NCBI GenBank assembly: GCA_016801885.1
Contig: CM028888.1
Location: 16,415,170-16,479,169, forward strand
From: Toxotes chatareus
Taxonomy: Eukaryota > Chordata > Actinopteri > Toxotidae
Length of the DNA stretch: 64,000 nucleotides
Reading direction: 5' to 3'
Shown: in pieces, positions 27,951 to 42,100 of the stretch
Position numbering within the stretch: the first letter of the stretch is position 1
Layout of the letters: the number at the start of each line of letters is the position of its first letter
Notes under the pieces: generated by a model
Databases searched by the model: none
Seen by the model: the letters and a program-made list of their open reading frames with translations, nothing else
What the model was told of the DNA's origin: nothing
Position numbers and translations under genes: made by a program

Positions 27951-30340
27951 AAATGTGTGTCGTGTTTCTGCTGCGAAACCCTAAAAAGCTTTATTTCCAA
28001 GGCCAAATGGCCCATGACACAGCAGTTTTATTACAACAGTTGTTTGCATCTCTTGCATGTCTGCTCTCATTAGCTCACCTCTATACTTTATTGTCCGTAT
28101 CAATTAGTGGCCAATCAGATGGGAGGCTTGACATAGGTGGTGGTGGGACTTGGGTAAGAGGCTGTGTCTATAGCTGTGCTTCTTTCTTGTGGTGTTGTGG
28201 CAGTTTACTAAATAGCCCCCTTGCCCCCATTTCCTCTGCAGCTACATTAATGTATTATGGTCCATTTGTAATGATCCTTGAATCTCCAGATCCCACTTTC
28301 AACCAGGAAGCCATGTTGTCTCCCGAGAGCTGCTGCCAAGCTGTCCAGTTCCACTTCATGGTCATCACATTCTGCACATGAGCTCGTTGCCTGTCCGAAA
28401 GACACCTCAAACGGCTGTCACTAATTATTTTAGACATTCTCTTGCCAATCTCATTCACTGCAAGAATTTGTTTTTTCCTTGATTGAACATTTAAAACAAA
28501 TGGATCCTTTAGAACGCATAGCTTTTTAATCACAGAGAAAATGGGTAAAGTTTGAAAATAAGTGTGACAACATACATCATGATGACTTTACCAGACACTT
28601 AATAAATTCTTCAGCTCTGTCACTGCACGAGTCACTGCTCTGCGAGATAAAATGTTCTCGACTTGGTGCCAGCACTTGACAGCTTGGTGGTCTTTACCAC
28701 CAAACTCACGAGCACTACAGCTATAAACTGATAAATAGCAGGAATTAACTATGCATCTAATTGCAGAATTTATAAGCATAACTCACTGAGCAGATGGAAG
28801 TCATTGGTGTATTTGGAGTCACTTTATTTAAACCCCAGGATATTGCACTGCATCAGTGTCCAGAGGAACATATTCCTCTCCAAGCCGGGATTTATTTGAA
28901 CTAATACAAAAGCCTTGTGGCCATTTTGGCTCTTAACTGGTGTTGTGTCATTGAGTCTTGGCATTTGCAGAGTGAAAATGCTCTACTGGAATCTATACCA
29001 GATTTGGATTGTTGTCATAGACCATATGCACATCACTGATGTCAGGTGGTGGAGATATCTTTACTCATAGTGTGACTCTACCATATAATTCTCTGTAACA
29101 GAATTTTAACGTGGAAAAAAAACCTTTTTGGTTGATGAAATGTTTCTATTTGGGAAAAGAGGGTCCTTAAAATTTTGAGCCATCAGGCTCAGCACATTGA
29201 ATCAATGTGACAAATATTTTGAATTTCAATGTCATCAGATAAAGGTGCTAATATCAATAAAATGATCTATTTACAGAAATGAAATGAACACCACAGAAAT
29301 TAAAGTGTCAAAGAGTCAAAAATTAGATCAAGTTCTAGGCACTACAAACTCTAGTGCTGCTGTGTGCTTTTAAATACAGTCATCTATATATAGCTTTATG
29401 TCTATATATCAGGACGTCTTTATCAGGAGGTTTAAGTTTTCATTTCTGTAGTGATTGGAAGAAAGTCATTTTCACTCACATCTGATCCCTGAATCTAAGA
29501 CATCATTTCTTTTCCATTTCAACTTAACCCTGCTGAAATTGGGGAAAGCAATTTGAAGCCGGAGCCAATTGGAAGACCTTAAACAGTTATTCAAGGAGGA
29601 GAACCAATCAACATCCAGCAGTGAGGTATTGAATGGAGATGATCAGGCAGTGAATGGAAATTTGAAAATGCATAAAGTGGTGAAGTAGTGCCTCAAACAT
29701 ATCCAGAGATTGACAGTCGGACACTGAGTGAGTCAGACAGGCTACTAATGTCTCTTCTGTCATTCGGTCTTCCCTTTTAGCAGGGTCCGTCTCACTGCTC
29801 ATGTGGGACTGAGTCTGAGTGACAAGCCACTGACATTTACAATCTCTCGCCCTCAAAATGTGGGCAAGCATGCCAGTTTCAAAACGCGACTGCAGTGGCT
29901 GGTCTGAGTCATCATTAGTGAATTTTATATATCATGCACGTACATCATTATTTTGCTGCTTGTCCATTGTTCTCCCTTGATGGTGTGTGCATTCTGTTTG
30001 GCTCATTGTCCTATCTGCTTTCATTGTTTGGTTGGATTAATTCTTATTTCAAGGTCATCACAGAATAATATTGTGGTCAGATAAAAGATGAAATAAAATA
30101 AAAAAGGCACGAGGCACGAATATTTCTCCATCTAGCTTTTACTCCGAAGGTCATCATTCTTTCTTGCCACAAGTTATTTTGAGTGTTTGACCCTCCAAGA
30201 ATTTCTTAAGGATCTGGGATAAAGCCTATGGAAGGAATTATGCTCTGACAGTGGAGATAAGAATTGATAATAATTATGAATATCCAAATCTTTGGCGATC
30301 ACAGATAAGACACAAGGTACTTAAACTATAGGCTATATTC

Positions 30341-30439
30341 TGGGACTATGTGTGGTAATGTCCTTGCAAAAGCAGTGTTCTTTGTGACATAGTCCCAACC
30401 CGATCACAAAGTCTAGCAATTTTGCTTGCAGACTTTGTG
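30341..30439. repeat. Cluster of overlapping perfect inverted repeats
   Basis: TGGGACTATGT (30341-30351) pairs perfectly with ACATAGTCCCA (30387-30397). CACAAAGTCT (30405-30414) pairs perfectly with AGACTTTGTG (30430-30439). TTTGTGA (30381-30387) also pairs with TCACAAA (30404-30410), which overlaps arms of the other two, so mutually exclusive folds are possible. The origin is unknown. It could be a degenerate transposon core or a structured RNA. Confidence 0.7.
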
Positions 30440-31560
30440 TCCAGGCAAATGGTAGGCTAATAGGCACTGAATTATTCAGTATCAGTACTGGAGGTGATGC
30501 TGTTATGAAAAGTTACATCAGCCATGAAAGGCCCATTTTCTTCCTGAGACCTTTGCAAGCTTAAAAATGGGCTGCATCGCTGGAAGTTCAGGTGAATCCC
30601 TTTATGTATAATTTCCTCACCTTCATCTTTTGCAGTACTCATTGAAGGGCATGTAGTCAGAAGTGCCTCTGTGTTTTCTCTGCTCTCTTCTCTTTTCCAG
30701 ACTGCTGCTCAAGCTATACTGTACTGTATGTGCACAGAGCCTTCCTATTCAAGTGGCACAAATTAATCTACACCGCCTGTCCACCTGCAACAGGCCTCAT
30801 ACAGTACAAGGGCACATGCATTTATTTCACTTCTTCCTGCCGGGGCCAAACATACAGAGACATATAATTTAAAGCTGTCATCTCTTGCTGTCTGTGGTGT
30901 CCCTGGCTAAACAATACAGCATTTCAATGAGAGGTAAGCTCTTGCCTAGCCTATTTGTGCTGCTGCAGGATGAAAAAGCTGGTTCACCCAAGCATACATA
31001 AAAGATTCGACTATAAATCTACAACATTAGAAACGATTAGATAATTAGACTTCCTATTGTTGCAATAGGATGTCTGTGGCAGCTACTGCAGACAGTATGT
31101 GTGGTGGCTTAATCTGGTAATTCTGGCTTTTGAAACCACAATACCTTAGAACTAACTGTTTTACAGTATTACTCATGAAGCAGGACTTATTGCTGTTTCT
31201 ATAACTAGGAGCTAAAAGGAAATTGCTTGTAGCCTTTCTCGGGAAAAAACAGACTGCAAACGAAAAAAAAACAAAAAAAAATACAGCTTAAGGGTTTCTT
31301 TGAGGGTCAGAAAAGTCTCTTAGTCATTATGTTGAGGCTGCGTACAGATAAATAAGTGGTGAAAATGAAAGTGTGTTTGTTGGAGCTGGCATCACCATGA
31401 CATGCATCAAACACACCTCAAAGATCAGAGATATCTCTAAAAATAAATAAAAATTAGAACCATCAAGAAAAATAGATTACTTATAACTTATATTAGAAAG
31501 ATACTGGGGGAGGGCAAAGACTTGCAGTCCAGTATGGCCGTCGTTAGTATGTCTTCGTTA

Positions 31561-31561
<1 letters not shown>

Positions 31562-31639
<78 letters not shown>
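31562..31639. repeat. (TA)n microsatellite, 39 units
   Basis: 78 bases of uninterrupted TA. It is the longest pure dinucleotide tract in the window and a likely cruciform-forming or fragile site. Confidence 0.97.
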
Positions 31640-31644
<5 letters not shown>

Positions 31645-33327
31645 GAGTAAATTGAGATTCACATTCTGTTTAGAGTTGTTTATGATAGCTTATTAGGTTT
31701 CACGTTCAATAAATCATTACACATTGCAGCATTGTTTCACAACATGAGAGAAAAATGGTTGCACCACAAACATAAAGCATTTTGAATTTTTGGCGTTAGC
31801 AAAATCCTCTTAGACAGTAACCCTAACTACTACTGAAATATCATCAGAAATTAAAATTGACTGATGTTTCAGATACACTAGCACCTTCAGTGCTGGCGCG
31901 TAGGAGGAGGATGTCTTCTGGATTTCAGCATTTAGGGAACATCAGAAATTGCTTTCACTCATGGATTCATTGCCATTCATCCAAAAATACTCCAGTTATT
32001 GCAGAACTAGGCTACACTTCTGTAACCACTGCCAGATTCTTCCTGATTGCCCCATAAAAAGACGATTTGCTGCGCTGGGCTCTGTCTGCATATGGTACCA
32101 CTGGATCATTGCTACAGACACTATTTAGACATGGTTGTCTGTCAACCAAAAACACACAGTATCTTTCCATGTGACAGAGGGAAAATAAGTACCATATTTT
32201 TTGTGCGTCAGTGTCTCGTGCCAGTTAAATGGCAAAGTCTCCAGTTTAGGTTTCATTTTAGAGATACACCATCTTGTCATTTCCTTGACATGCTAAATGA
32301 ATAATATGAACAAAAATCATCTCAATTAAAGGTGTGCAATGACTTCCTGACATCTCTGACCTATGTATAAAGCATTCAGTCTGTGAGAGGTATATAGTGT
32401 ACATGTAGGAGGCTCTGTCACCAGCTAGTCCCTGAAGGGCCAGTGGCTGCTGCAAATCTCAAAGAGGCTGCCTCAAATCGAGCAGTCCGGGTGATGGATG
32501 GCCTCTGGCATGATGTATAGCTGCTGATTTCTTCCCACAGGCCTGCATGGGTTGTGTTTGGTCAAGTGACCTCTGCTTCCTGTGCATCGCTGCTCGTCCC
32601 TGGAGCCCCGATTTGCTGTCTGGGTGTAAATATGATCCATGGTAGTACATGGCAGATGCTGAGTGATGGGTCTCATTGTCCATGGGACGGAAATCAGATT
32701 CTCCTAGCTTTGTTCCGGCAGCCTTTGCACTGAGGCACACTCCGCAGTAGACCGGGGATTTATTCCTTTTATATTTGATCAGAGAATGACTGAATTCAGT
32801 GTTAACTTAAGCAGAATTACTGTTGTGCAAGGCTCGGTGTGTAATCATTTTAAAGGACAATACAACAGAATTTAAGAACTGAAATAGACCTACAATGTGT
32901 TTCATGATAGCTTTTTTTTTTTTTTTTTTTTGTGGACCTTCCTTTCAGTCTAAAACTGCCAAAAGACTGCTGACCGTGGCTTATTATTATTTTCATGCAT
33001 ATTATTAGCTTTTCAGAAGTTTATTCAAATGCTGATAATAAAAGTTAGAATCACATTCTTTGAAAATAGGGCATTTAACCCTATTTCAAATTATGAGTTC
33101 ACATAACTGAGCCTGACTAATATGTCCAATTTCAGGACAATTATATGTTTCTTACAAACAGGGAGTAATAACAATGTTCATGTCTGTTAGAAAATCCATA
33201 AACTGCAGGACAGTTCACCTAGAATCCTTATACAGCATGAACTCTTATTGTGGCCAATCAGCCTTCCTGCACCATACCAAAATATCAGTACGCCATCAAG
33301 TAATGTTATGATTCTTACTTTTGCTGC

Positions 33328-33345
33328 TATGCACTATAGTGCATA
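33328..33345. repeat. 18-base perfect palindrome
   Basis: TATGCACTATAGTGCATA reads the same on both strands. Such a length is uncommon by chance but not exceptional in 64 kb of AT-rich DNA. Confidence 0.8.
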
Positions 33346-35111
33346 CCGCACCACTAAATAATGGGTCACTGAACTTCCATAACAGAGAGAACTGCCAGGC
33401 GCTGACACAATACATTTTCCCCCACTATAGCTACTGTGGTAAATACACACACTGAGAAATTAGATTTGGCAGGTCATTCAACTCTCCCCCTGGGGATCTG
33501 CAACTTTGCGACTGCAGTGTTTTTATTTTTTTTTTTTTCCTGCTCAAAATAAACAGTTCACCTCAAATGCTCCAAGTATTTCCTAGATTTGACCATTTCC
33601 TTTAACCTCTTCAAATCTCATAAGGCATTGACAGGAAATGAAAACATGCATAAAATCTCAGCGGCTAATCAAAAAGCATGTAAAGGGGAGCATCACAATT
33701 TCATCCTTGACTTGTGAACGTTTTGAAACCCCACTCCGGTTACTGCGAGTGATCAGAAAATATGAAGAGTTTTATCAAATGCACAAAATTAAATACATCT
33801 AGGGTGAATTTTAAATCAGGAAAATCTTTTTCTTTTTTAAACCACACTTTTCTCACACCATTCTGATTCAATTCTGGTGAAAAGGGAAAAAAAAGAACAT
33901 GGCAAGTGAAGGTGTTAAAGCTTAAGTTTATTCCTTCTAATATAATGATGGGGCAGCTACTGCTTCTTTTGCTCCACTGCTCAAGTACATTTCAGTGGCA
34001 TTAGCCTCACCTCCAACTTTGCCCAGAGCTGGTGGCACTGCTGGAGGATAAAGTCCTGCTCACATCTCTTCCTGATTATTCATGTATGTCCATTGCAGCT
34101 CCCTTGGCAACAGTGTTGGGAAGGACCCAGTCATTCAACACATGCTGCTCTTAATGCTGAGGTGGTGCTGTCTGAGCAACATGCACAATGACAGAGTGAC
34201 ACATCGTTCCATTTAAAATCTAAAGGCATTGCTTTGTGTGTTTTTATTTTCAGTTTAGAGTCTGTTCGTCATCAATCAATACTCTGATTCGTTAATGTCA
34301 CCACTGTAACCCAAAGACTTCTGTTAAAATAAAGTGCAAAGGGAAGCTTTGCCATCTGACATTTGCTGTTTCCACAATTCCACCTCCACGGTTTGTTTAT
34401 TCTGTGTGTAGCAACAGGCATCAGCACTGCTGACATGACAGCAGGAACCTGATTGCCTGCCTGATTGAATAAGCCTTTTTTTTTTGTTTGTTTTTGCCTT
34501 CATTAGACACAATAGTTCATCATACATATGTAGTTAATTTCCCTGTTAATTAATAGAGTATATTCCTTTAATATCAAGCCAGCCTTTCCTATTTTTAATT
34601 GATATAAGCTACATGCAAAGCTTGACATTTTAGTTGCCTGGGGCAACCAAAAATCTGATAAATCAGATTTGCTCTGACAGAGAAAATCTACTAAACCTGA
34701 AGATTTCAGTGTGTCACATGGATATACACAATGACATGATTATATACATATGATTCCCACTATTGTCATGATTAATTATTTCCGTCTTCATGACTGGCAC
34801 CATTACTGATTAGTTGTTTAAAGGGGAAATCCACTAACATTATCATTTTAATTGTTATTGGGAAGATGACTCAGCATGAGAAAACAGTTGTCTGATGTCT
34901 CCTGTGGCTCTGGAGAGACCTTGATATTTTTTTAGCTTTACATATACTGAAGACTAAACATTTAGCCTATGATGCTTTGATTTCTGTATGTTGCTGGCAA
35001 CGTGGCAATGGCTGATCTGATAGATCTGGTCAGTCAATGTTCGTCCACCATCTTGTCCATCCAGCGGTCAATGTATGATATTTTAGGCTTTGACTTTGAT
35101 ACTCCTCTGAA

Positions 35112-35290
35112 TTTTCCAAATACCTGTAAAACTAATGACATTCCTGTCACTCTAAGCTTGTAATTCATGTTTAGTGCTAATAAGCAAAGATCAGCGTGCC
35201 AACAGACAAAACTAAGATGTGTTAACATTCACCACACAGCACTCCTGTGCCTCAGTACAGCCTCAGCAGCATGGCTCTTAGTCTTGTTAA
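35112..35290 (+). repeat. Degraded dispersed teleost repeat, copy 2
   Basis: It contains the stretch CCAAATACCTGTAAAACTAA, then GACATTCCTGTCA, GTTTAGTGCTAATAAGCAAA and CAGTACAGCCTCAGCAGCAT. These correspond to the 3' half of the same family as copies 1 and 3. Several deletions are present. Confidence 0.65.
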
Positions 35291-36126
35291 TCTGTCTCTT
35301 GTGAGACCCCCAACTTTATAGAAATACAATGCTAAATCACTGGAGTACTCATTTACCTCACTGCTTACCTTCTGCAGTGTACTTGATTCATGTTGAATCA
35401 TGTGGATCATTTACGTGAATGATAGCAGCGCTTGCAATTAGTTTTGAACTTTAAAAGTTAGCCAACTGCAAAAGCAAATATTTTTTTGTTTGAGTTCACT
35501 CAATATTCACTATGCAGTCCTGTATATCTGTGATTATTCTGTCTGCCTCTATTCCCCCTCAGTGTCCAAAGGTCTCCATTTTATACAAATAAACCTGGCT
35601 GAGAGATGAACTCCTGCTTCTTTTTTGGGTCATAAGAGGAGACTGATGTAAAGCATCATATCCAAACAACATATGGATGGTCATGATGATGTTGAATTAT
35701 CTTGTTTTAATTTCACCAAGTGGAACTTGGGAACTCTTTGTGATTTCAGTGTCAGAGTAATAAATTAAGAATGGGTGGAGATGGCCTCTCACCTTTTCCT
35801 CTAAACTCCAAAATAAGTGCAGATGCTCATGCTGAATAAAATCCATTGTAATTGAATCATTTTCTAAATGAACAACATGCACAATGAGCCCCACTCACTG
35901 GGGCGAATTCTTGCTTGCTCAATCCTCCTGCCAAATGATCACGTTGACAAAATTTAAAATAAGTGAATGACATTATTTAGATCCAACTAAAATAACAAGC
36001 TGTTTTATGAAACTATGATTTGATGAAATATTGTTCTTTTATATGTTAAAAAAAATCCCCTTGAACTGGTAAAAGTAGAGTTTTTGCTTTGTTCATGACA
36101 GAAGAGGTCTCTTTCACACACACAGA

Positions 36127-36128
<2 letters not shown>

Positions 36129-36180
<52 letters not shown>
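36129..36180. repeat. (CA)n microsatellite, about 26 units
   Basis: Pure alternating AC/CA. Confidence 0.96.
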
Positions 36181-36182
<2 letters not shown>

Positions 36183-39100
36183 CTACCCAAACACAAAGCC
36201 AGTGTGATTTGTGTATGAAGTGGAAGGCGTCCTGCTGCTCCACCAAAATTACATTCTGGCAGGTGTAAAAATTTCCTCTGCGAGAACACTCCACACAGGT
36301 TGATTGTACACCTGCTTGGCTATTTTACAGGTGCTATTCATGCTAGCAAAGACGACGGCTTCCTCAGAGGATCTCTCCCCAGTCTCAACCCGAGTTCTTT
36401 GGCTGCCAGCATGATAGAAAGCTCATCATGTTAATTCAAAAGCTAACTGAATCAGCCATAGAATTGTATTTCTACGAGACAGGTGAGCTTCATTAACTTT
36501 TTCCAGCTCTGCTGTACTGGCAGGATTCTCACTATCATTTTGCTCTCCCTGAAATGCAGTGAATAATTAAATTCGCTGGGCAAAATATTGAGTTTAGACT
36601 TTCCAGAGAGACATAAATATTTCTGTAACATCTATGAAAACACAAATGTCTGGTGCAGCAATATCAGTTTGAACTTATTAGCTGATTTATCGTCTCAGTA
36701 GCATTGCTTTCTGTGTATGTGTCACAGAGCTGACCACAGAGGTATATTACAAATTAAAACGGGGACACAGTTTTATAGGATAATTGATTTGAATCCCTGA
36801 ATTGACTAGGAACACTCATTATGCTTCATCGCCCAGCAAATACTATTCAGCTGCTGTCAAACTACCTGCGTCAGAAGATGACGATATCTAAATTAGGCTG
36901 CCAAGTACAAAGCGCTCTTTGGAGGAAATTGATGGTTAATTTAAAAAAAAAAAATTTGTATTTACTTTACCCCACATGCATGGTTTTCTTTTGTGCAGAA
37001 CAAATTCAGGCACAATTGCGAAACCGTGTGACAGCCCCACACTTTCAACTGGTTTTATCAGCTACTCTTCACACGGTGTAGTAGAGTTACTGTACTAAAA
37101 TAAAACACATTCAGTTTCTTCACTGATAAATACAGAGACTCCAAAGGGTTTCAAGTAAAAATCTAGTGTGTGATTACAAACAAAAATGATACTGACACAT
37201 GACAGGTTTCAAACCCAGTTGCAAATTAAGTGCAAAACTGTAATGTGTGTGGCTGCAGGGCCACACGTCTTAATTACCGGTAACACACGAACAAGTCACA
37301 CCGTTTATTTTTGGACCTGTTCAAACAGTGCTATCTGCTGAATATTAATGGTGCTCTCCAGGTTGCATACAGGTTAATATGCGTCCTTTCTGATGAATAA
37401 CTAAGGGCTGATGTATAATGCATAAGACCTGCTGCTCCCTGCTCTGGGCTTTGTCGTTCTCTCAGGTGTCCATGTTGGAAAGTGTTGGAAGTCACCATCA
37501 GCAGGATTGGGTTCTGGGCATGTTAAATACTCTAATAGCTGCAGAGAAGACTTTTTGACTGAATGTCACATTAACTAGAATAAAGATGTACTCACTGGGT
37601 TTCTCAGTAATTCTGTTGGATTCTAATATTTTTTTGTTAGTTTGATGCTTTGAATTATAGCAAAGCAACTGATTCTAAGTTGCTATAGCCGTGACACAGA
37701 TTTAAGCTAAGAAAACCAAAGCGATTCAGTACTGTCAGCTGTGTATAGCTGTTACCATGATTACCCATAAGTTATCTCCATGTCTGTGTGCTGCACAATA
37801 TTTACACTGTAGACATTTGATGTGTCTACTCCCACCATTCACCAGTCTCCCACCAGTCTCATCTCTACACACTGTTTTGTAAAAAAGAGATGGTGGCTTG
37901 AGAGGCAGAGGCAAGTGTTATAATGGAGGGAATATATGAGAATGGCCAGAGGCTCTGGGTTGTTAGCTAGCTGAGTGAAGCTGCTTTGCCGAACTAGTTT
38001 TCAGACCCCTGTGCAGCCAGTCCATGTAAACAGAATATTTAATTGTCGTTTTGGAAAGAGGGACTGTTCCAGCTCCAGTGAAATGCTACACATGGATTTA
38101 TTTTACTCTCTCTACTCACAGAACTAAGCTTCCGATCGCGTGTAAACCTTCCCCTGCTTATTGATCAGTCGGTATGTATTGATTCACGGGAGCATGTCAG
38201 TGGAAGATACTGTTGTTAGGTTGTTGATGAAAACGTTTTGCTACTCAGCTATTCAGCATGGATGAGCAATTTGAAATGTAATCTTTCTGAATGCTGGAAA
38301 AATAAAAAAAAAATTGCATTGTTTGGTGTGTGTGTCTTTGTGCTCGGCCCTATCTTGTGATGGCACATGTCTTGCCCCATGTTGTGAGTGCTCCCACTGA
38401 GCTGTAATAACACACCTCACTGCTGTCTGAAATATTCATAGCCAGGTAAGCCCATCACTCTGAGTCAGTCACATGGATTCCTTATTATTACCCCCTTCTG
38501 CGCTCGCCCCAGGTCACTTTATTCCACCTGCCTTTTGCTGCATCCCACTCACTCCTCAGATTCTGGCTGCACCTTCCACAGCCACCCAGTGTTGGGCTTT
38601 AAGCTCAAAATGCCACTGTCCCACTCTTCATTGAATTTTTTTCTATTGGTTTTTAGAGAGGGGTTAGTAGGATTCTATGACATTTTTGGGATACATGTTT
38701 AGTCAGTGCCTTATCCTTTATTTATCTATTTATTCATTCATTCATGTACTATCAGTCTTAACTTTAAATGGAAATCGATGAGAGCCTAAATGTATTTAAT
38801 GTGTCTTTGTTGCTGCAAAAACACACATTAAATTATATAAAGAAACACACATTTTTTACACACATTCTATGGTTGGCATTCTTTCTACAACAGCCATTCA
38901 ACATGTATTTCCATAATTACAATATAATAGTTATTATTGTCAGTGGTGGAGTCCGCCATTCCCATCCTTGATTGAAATTGCCTACCAACGCATACTTACA
39001 ACGTGGATTTGTTTGGTTGCACTGTAAACAGACACACAAACTGCTCTTCTATTATCTTTCTGAGAAAGTAGCTGCTCAGTGAGTATTTACCGTAGCATTA

Positions 39101-42100
39101 AACTGCACTTGTTCTTACATCTGAAAAATATTTAATGGCCTTAGGCTAGTCAGTGTATTTACTCAGATGCATGTTGTTTATTCATTTAAAAAAAAAATCT
39201 TCCTGCTGTCTGCCACACTACAAACCAATTTTTACTTAATGACTACAGTAAACATATATAGGTGCATAACAATGTGCGTGAAGACGCTGTTACATGGACA
39301 AGCTTCTGTGATTTGTGTATGAGGTGGAATAGATACAGTGCTGTGAAGCACAAACAGCTGTGCAGAAGGTCCATTGGTAACAGCTGAGAGCTCAGTGGCA
39401 ACATAAATCATGGCAAAGCATTTTATTTAATAATGTGAAATAATCCAGTTAACATGACCTAAGATTGGTCATACATTTATGCTGTTGAATACACCCAGAT
39501 GACATATACAATACCATCACAAAATCTATTTTATGCCTCAGCAAGACTATGACCATTAATTGCGGGGTTAGTCATTCGATCCCTTGCTCATGGAGACTGA
39601 AGTATCCCTAAGCAATGTCACTAAATTGCTCCTGATGTGTCTGCACTAGTCTGGATTAACTAATGTAAGATAGTTATTAGTAAGGGAAAGAAGAGAACTG
39701 GAAATCACAGCACTCTTTTTTTTTCTTTTCCACCATTTTGAAAACTGGTCATTGCAAATATCGAAGAAACTTTGCCAAAGCCCAGAAAGGTCGGGGCTAC
39801 ATAAGCTCCGACCGTTTCAGCAGGAGTGAGGCCAGGAAAGAGTAGAGCAATTGCCCGTAAGCGGCTTTTCGTGGCCAAACAGCACTCATCATCTTTTACA
39901 GCTGAGGCCATTCGGAGAGGTCAAAGTCAACCTGCACCAGGTCAGGGCCTCAGTCAGGCACCATCAGTCGGATACAGGCATAACTCTGAATAGAAAAACA
40001 GACTTTTAAATTTCCCAGTGTTTTTATTTCAAAAGGTTATTTTTACAGGGCCATGTTGATGTTTCTTTCTTTTTTTTTGTTTCTGATCAACACCAATCAC
40101 ACCTGGGAGCTTCATACGACAATCAAGCTTTATACTACTTTGCTGGAGGGGCTGGATGTGCTGTGGTTTGCTCATGGGGGACACAGACGTTGCCTTTTGA
40201 GGAAACAGTGAGCATTCAAACCTACACCAGTGTGCCTCCTATGAAAATTGCGTAAGGGTTATCATTTGCAAACAATAATCATTCACAAGGGATCTATGTG
40301 ATGTCACGTATCCAGCAATGAGATACAGACCTTGGAGAAAATCAACAAGGCAAAAATAAATCAATGACTGGAAATGTTGTTCCCCCCGTGGTGGGCTCAT
40401 ATATTGTATTCTATCTGTGAGATTTTTTTTTTTGACATAGTTTATTTGGGCAGTAGTTTCTGCAGGATGAAATCAGGCACTAAAACCAGAAAAAAAAAAT
40501 CATGTTTATTTGGTGTCTTATAAGGTGAAAGGCAAGCAAAAAGAAAAAAAAAAGCGTGAGATTCGTCAAATAAAATGAGATATTTTCATCCTTGTGTTGT
40601 GAATATGAAATCAGATCTCCTGTTTTGACATGGGATACTCATGTTTGCTGGTTTATGTTTATTACATTACAGACAACAGGGTCACTTAAAGTGTGACAAA
40701 TGAAGAAGTCAGTCAGATAAAAGTGTTTGTCTCTGCATTTTGTGCTCGTCTCCGTTTTTAAATCTGGGAGCTGCAATTGGACGAAAGGCTTCTTCTTTAA
40801 TGATGTTTACTCCGTCGAGTTTTGATTCTTACCATCAAGTCACTGTCATGATTACAGTACAAGAAAGGAGCCCGATATCGTATGGGAGCCAGCTGAGCTG
40901 TACTTTATGTTTTGAGTAAGGGAGGAGTGAAAAAAGAAAGAAGAAGAAGACTCAAATACATAAAAAGGGATCCAGATCATGGCCTTGTTGACTGTTACAT
41001 AGAGCCCAACACAAGGAGGCCATTACGAATCCAAGTACTCACACAGCTAAGGAACATTAAATGAAATAGTGAAGCATGAAACAAATGAATGTAGCTGCCA
41101 ATGTCAAGTACACAGCCATCATACAGAATGAGATATTTTCTGCTGAGATGTCACCGAGTGAACTTATCAGCGAGTTCAGATTGTGGCGTGTACAGTGCTA
41201 CCAGTGATAAAACTGAAAAAATATGCACTGATGTTAAAATGTAAAGAAAAGGCAGCAGGGTACACCAGCCCTGAGATATTGGTTTGGAACTGTTCCTGAG
41301 AGGTTTTGTAGTCTTGATGACAGCTCACGTGCAGTAGGTGTTACAAAGGTGAGAGTATCAAAGCATCTACAGAGAGATATGATCTGGAATAGGAATATAG
41401 AAACAACCTTGTGAAGAAAGAAAGCGTTGATAGAGCAGGACTGCAAAGCAGCGTCTGTGCAGATATAGGAGGTGCAGTGGAGGCCGTGGGGCAAACATGA
41501 ACTTAGATATAAAAACACTAACTGTGCTTGTGGACAGTAAAATGTACATTTTCAGTTAGTAGTGGTGAGGACTGTTATTTAAAATTTGGCTTTAACTTGG
41601 GTATTGATTTTTTTTCTTCTTAATTCAGAGCGGCCAGTCACATATTCATTGAAACACAACAACACTGTTGAAATAAATCATTTTTCAGGGTTAGTATGAA
41701 GACACTGATTTATTTTATTTTATTTTATTTTTTTGTTTGTTTTTAACTGTAGGTGTTCAGTTGTTACACAATAGATTACAGTGGTCAATCTTCAATACAA
41801 AGACCTCTGATTACTTTGTTGAAGTGAAGCCATCAAGACACAAAGGCTGTCAAGCGGCAATCTACCTTACAAATGACACCTCGTGGTTTAAAACAATCAC
41901 TGCAACAAATCAATAAACAAACAAATAAATAATCAAATAAATCTGTCAACAGCAGCCAGTCAGTCAAACAGCACATTTTAAAAATGATTTGTTAAACTGG
42001 CAGCTCCTGGAAAAAAAAAATGTAATAGAATGACCATCCATCCTCCTTGACATTTGGTATTTCTGAAACACTTCAAAGAGGTCCTCTATTACCTCTTTAT

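Larger units (their letters stand above)
24371..31561. other. Intergenic DNA, first part
   Basis: No exon, transposase or RNA gene is recognised. Open frames such as 26808-27233 and 27869-28381 have no homology I can name, and the second runs through a GA microsatellite. The part contains a (GA)n tract (27903-27950) and an inverted-repeat cluster (30341-30439). In mammals PIPOX lies about here on the opposite strand. No piece of it was recognised. Confidence 0.55.
31640..36128. other. Intergenic DNA, second part
   Basis: No coding exon is supported. It contains an 18-base perfect palindrome (33328-33345), a dispersed repeat copy (about 35112-35290), poly-T runs near 32911 and 33522, and a minus-strand open frame at 32459-32740 without recognisable homology. 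Confidence 0.55.

Noticed and set aside
27869..28381. 170-codon frame with an Arg-Glu repeat
   Set aside because: The repeat is just a translated (GA)n microsatellite. The rest has no recognisable sequence or splice support.
32459..32740. 93-codon minus-strand frame with balanced composition
   Set aside because: It was considered as a possible PIPOX or other gene exon. No FAD-binding or other motif is present, and the flanks lack clear splice signals.
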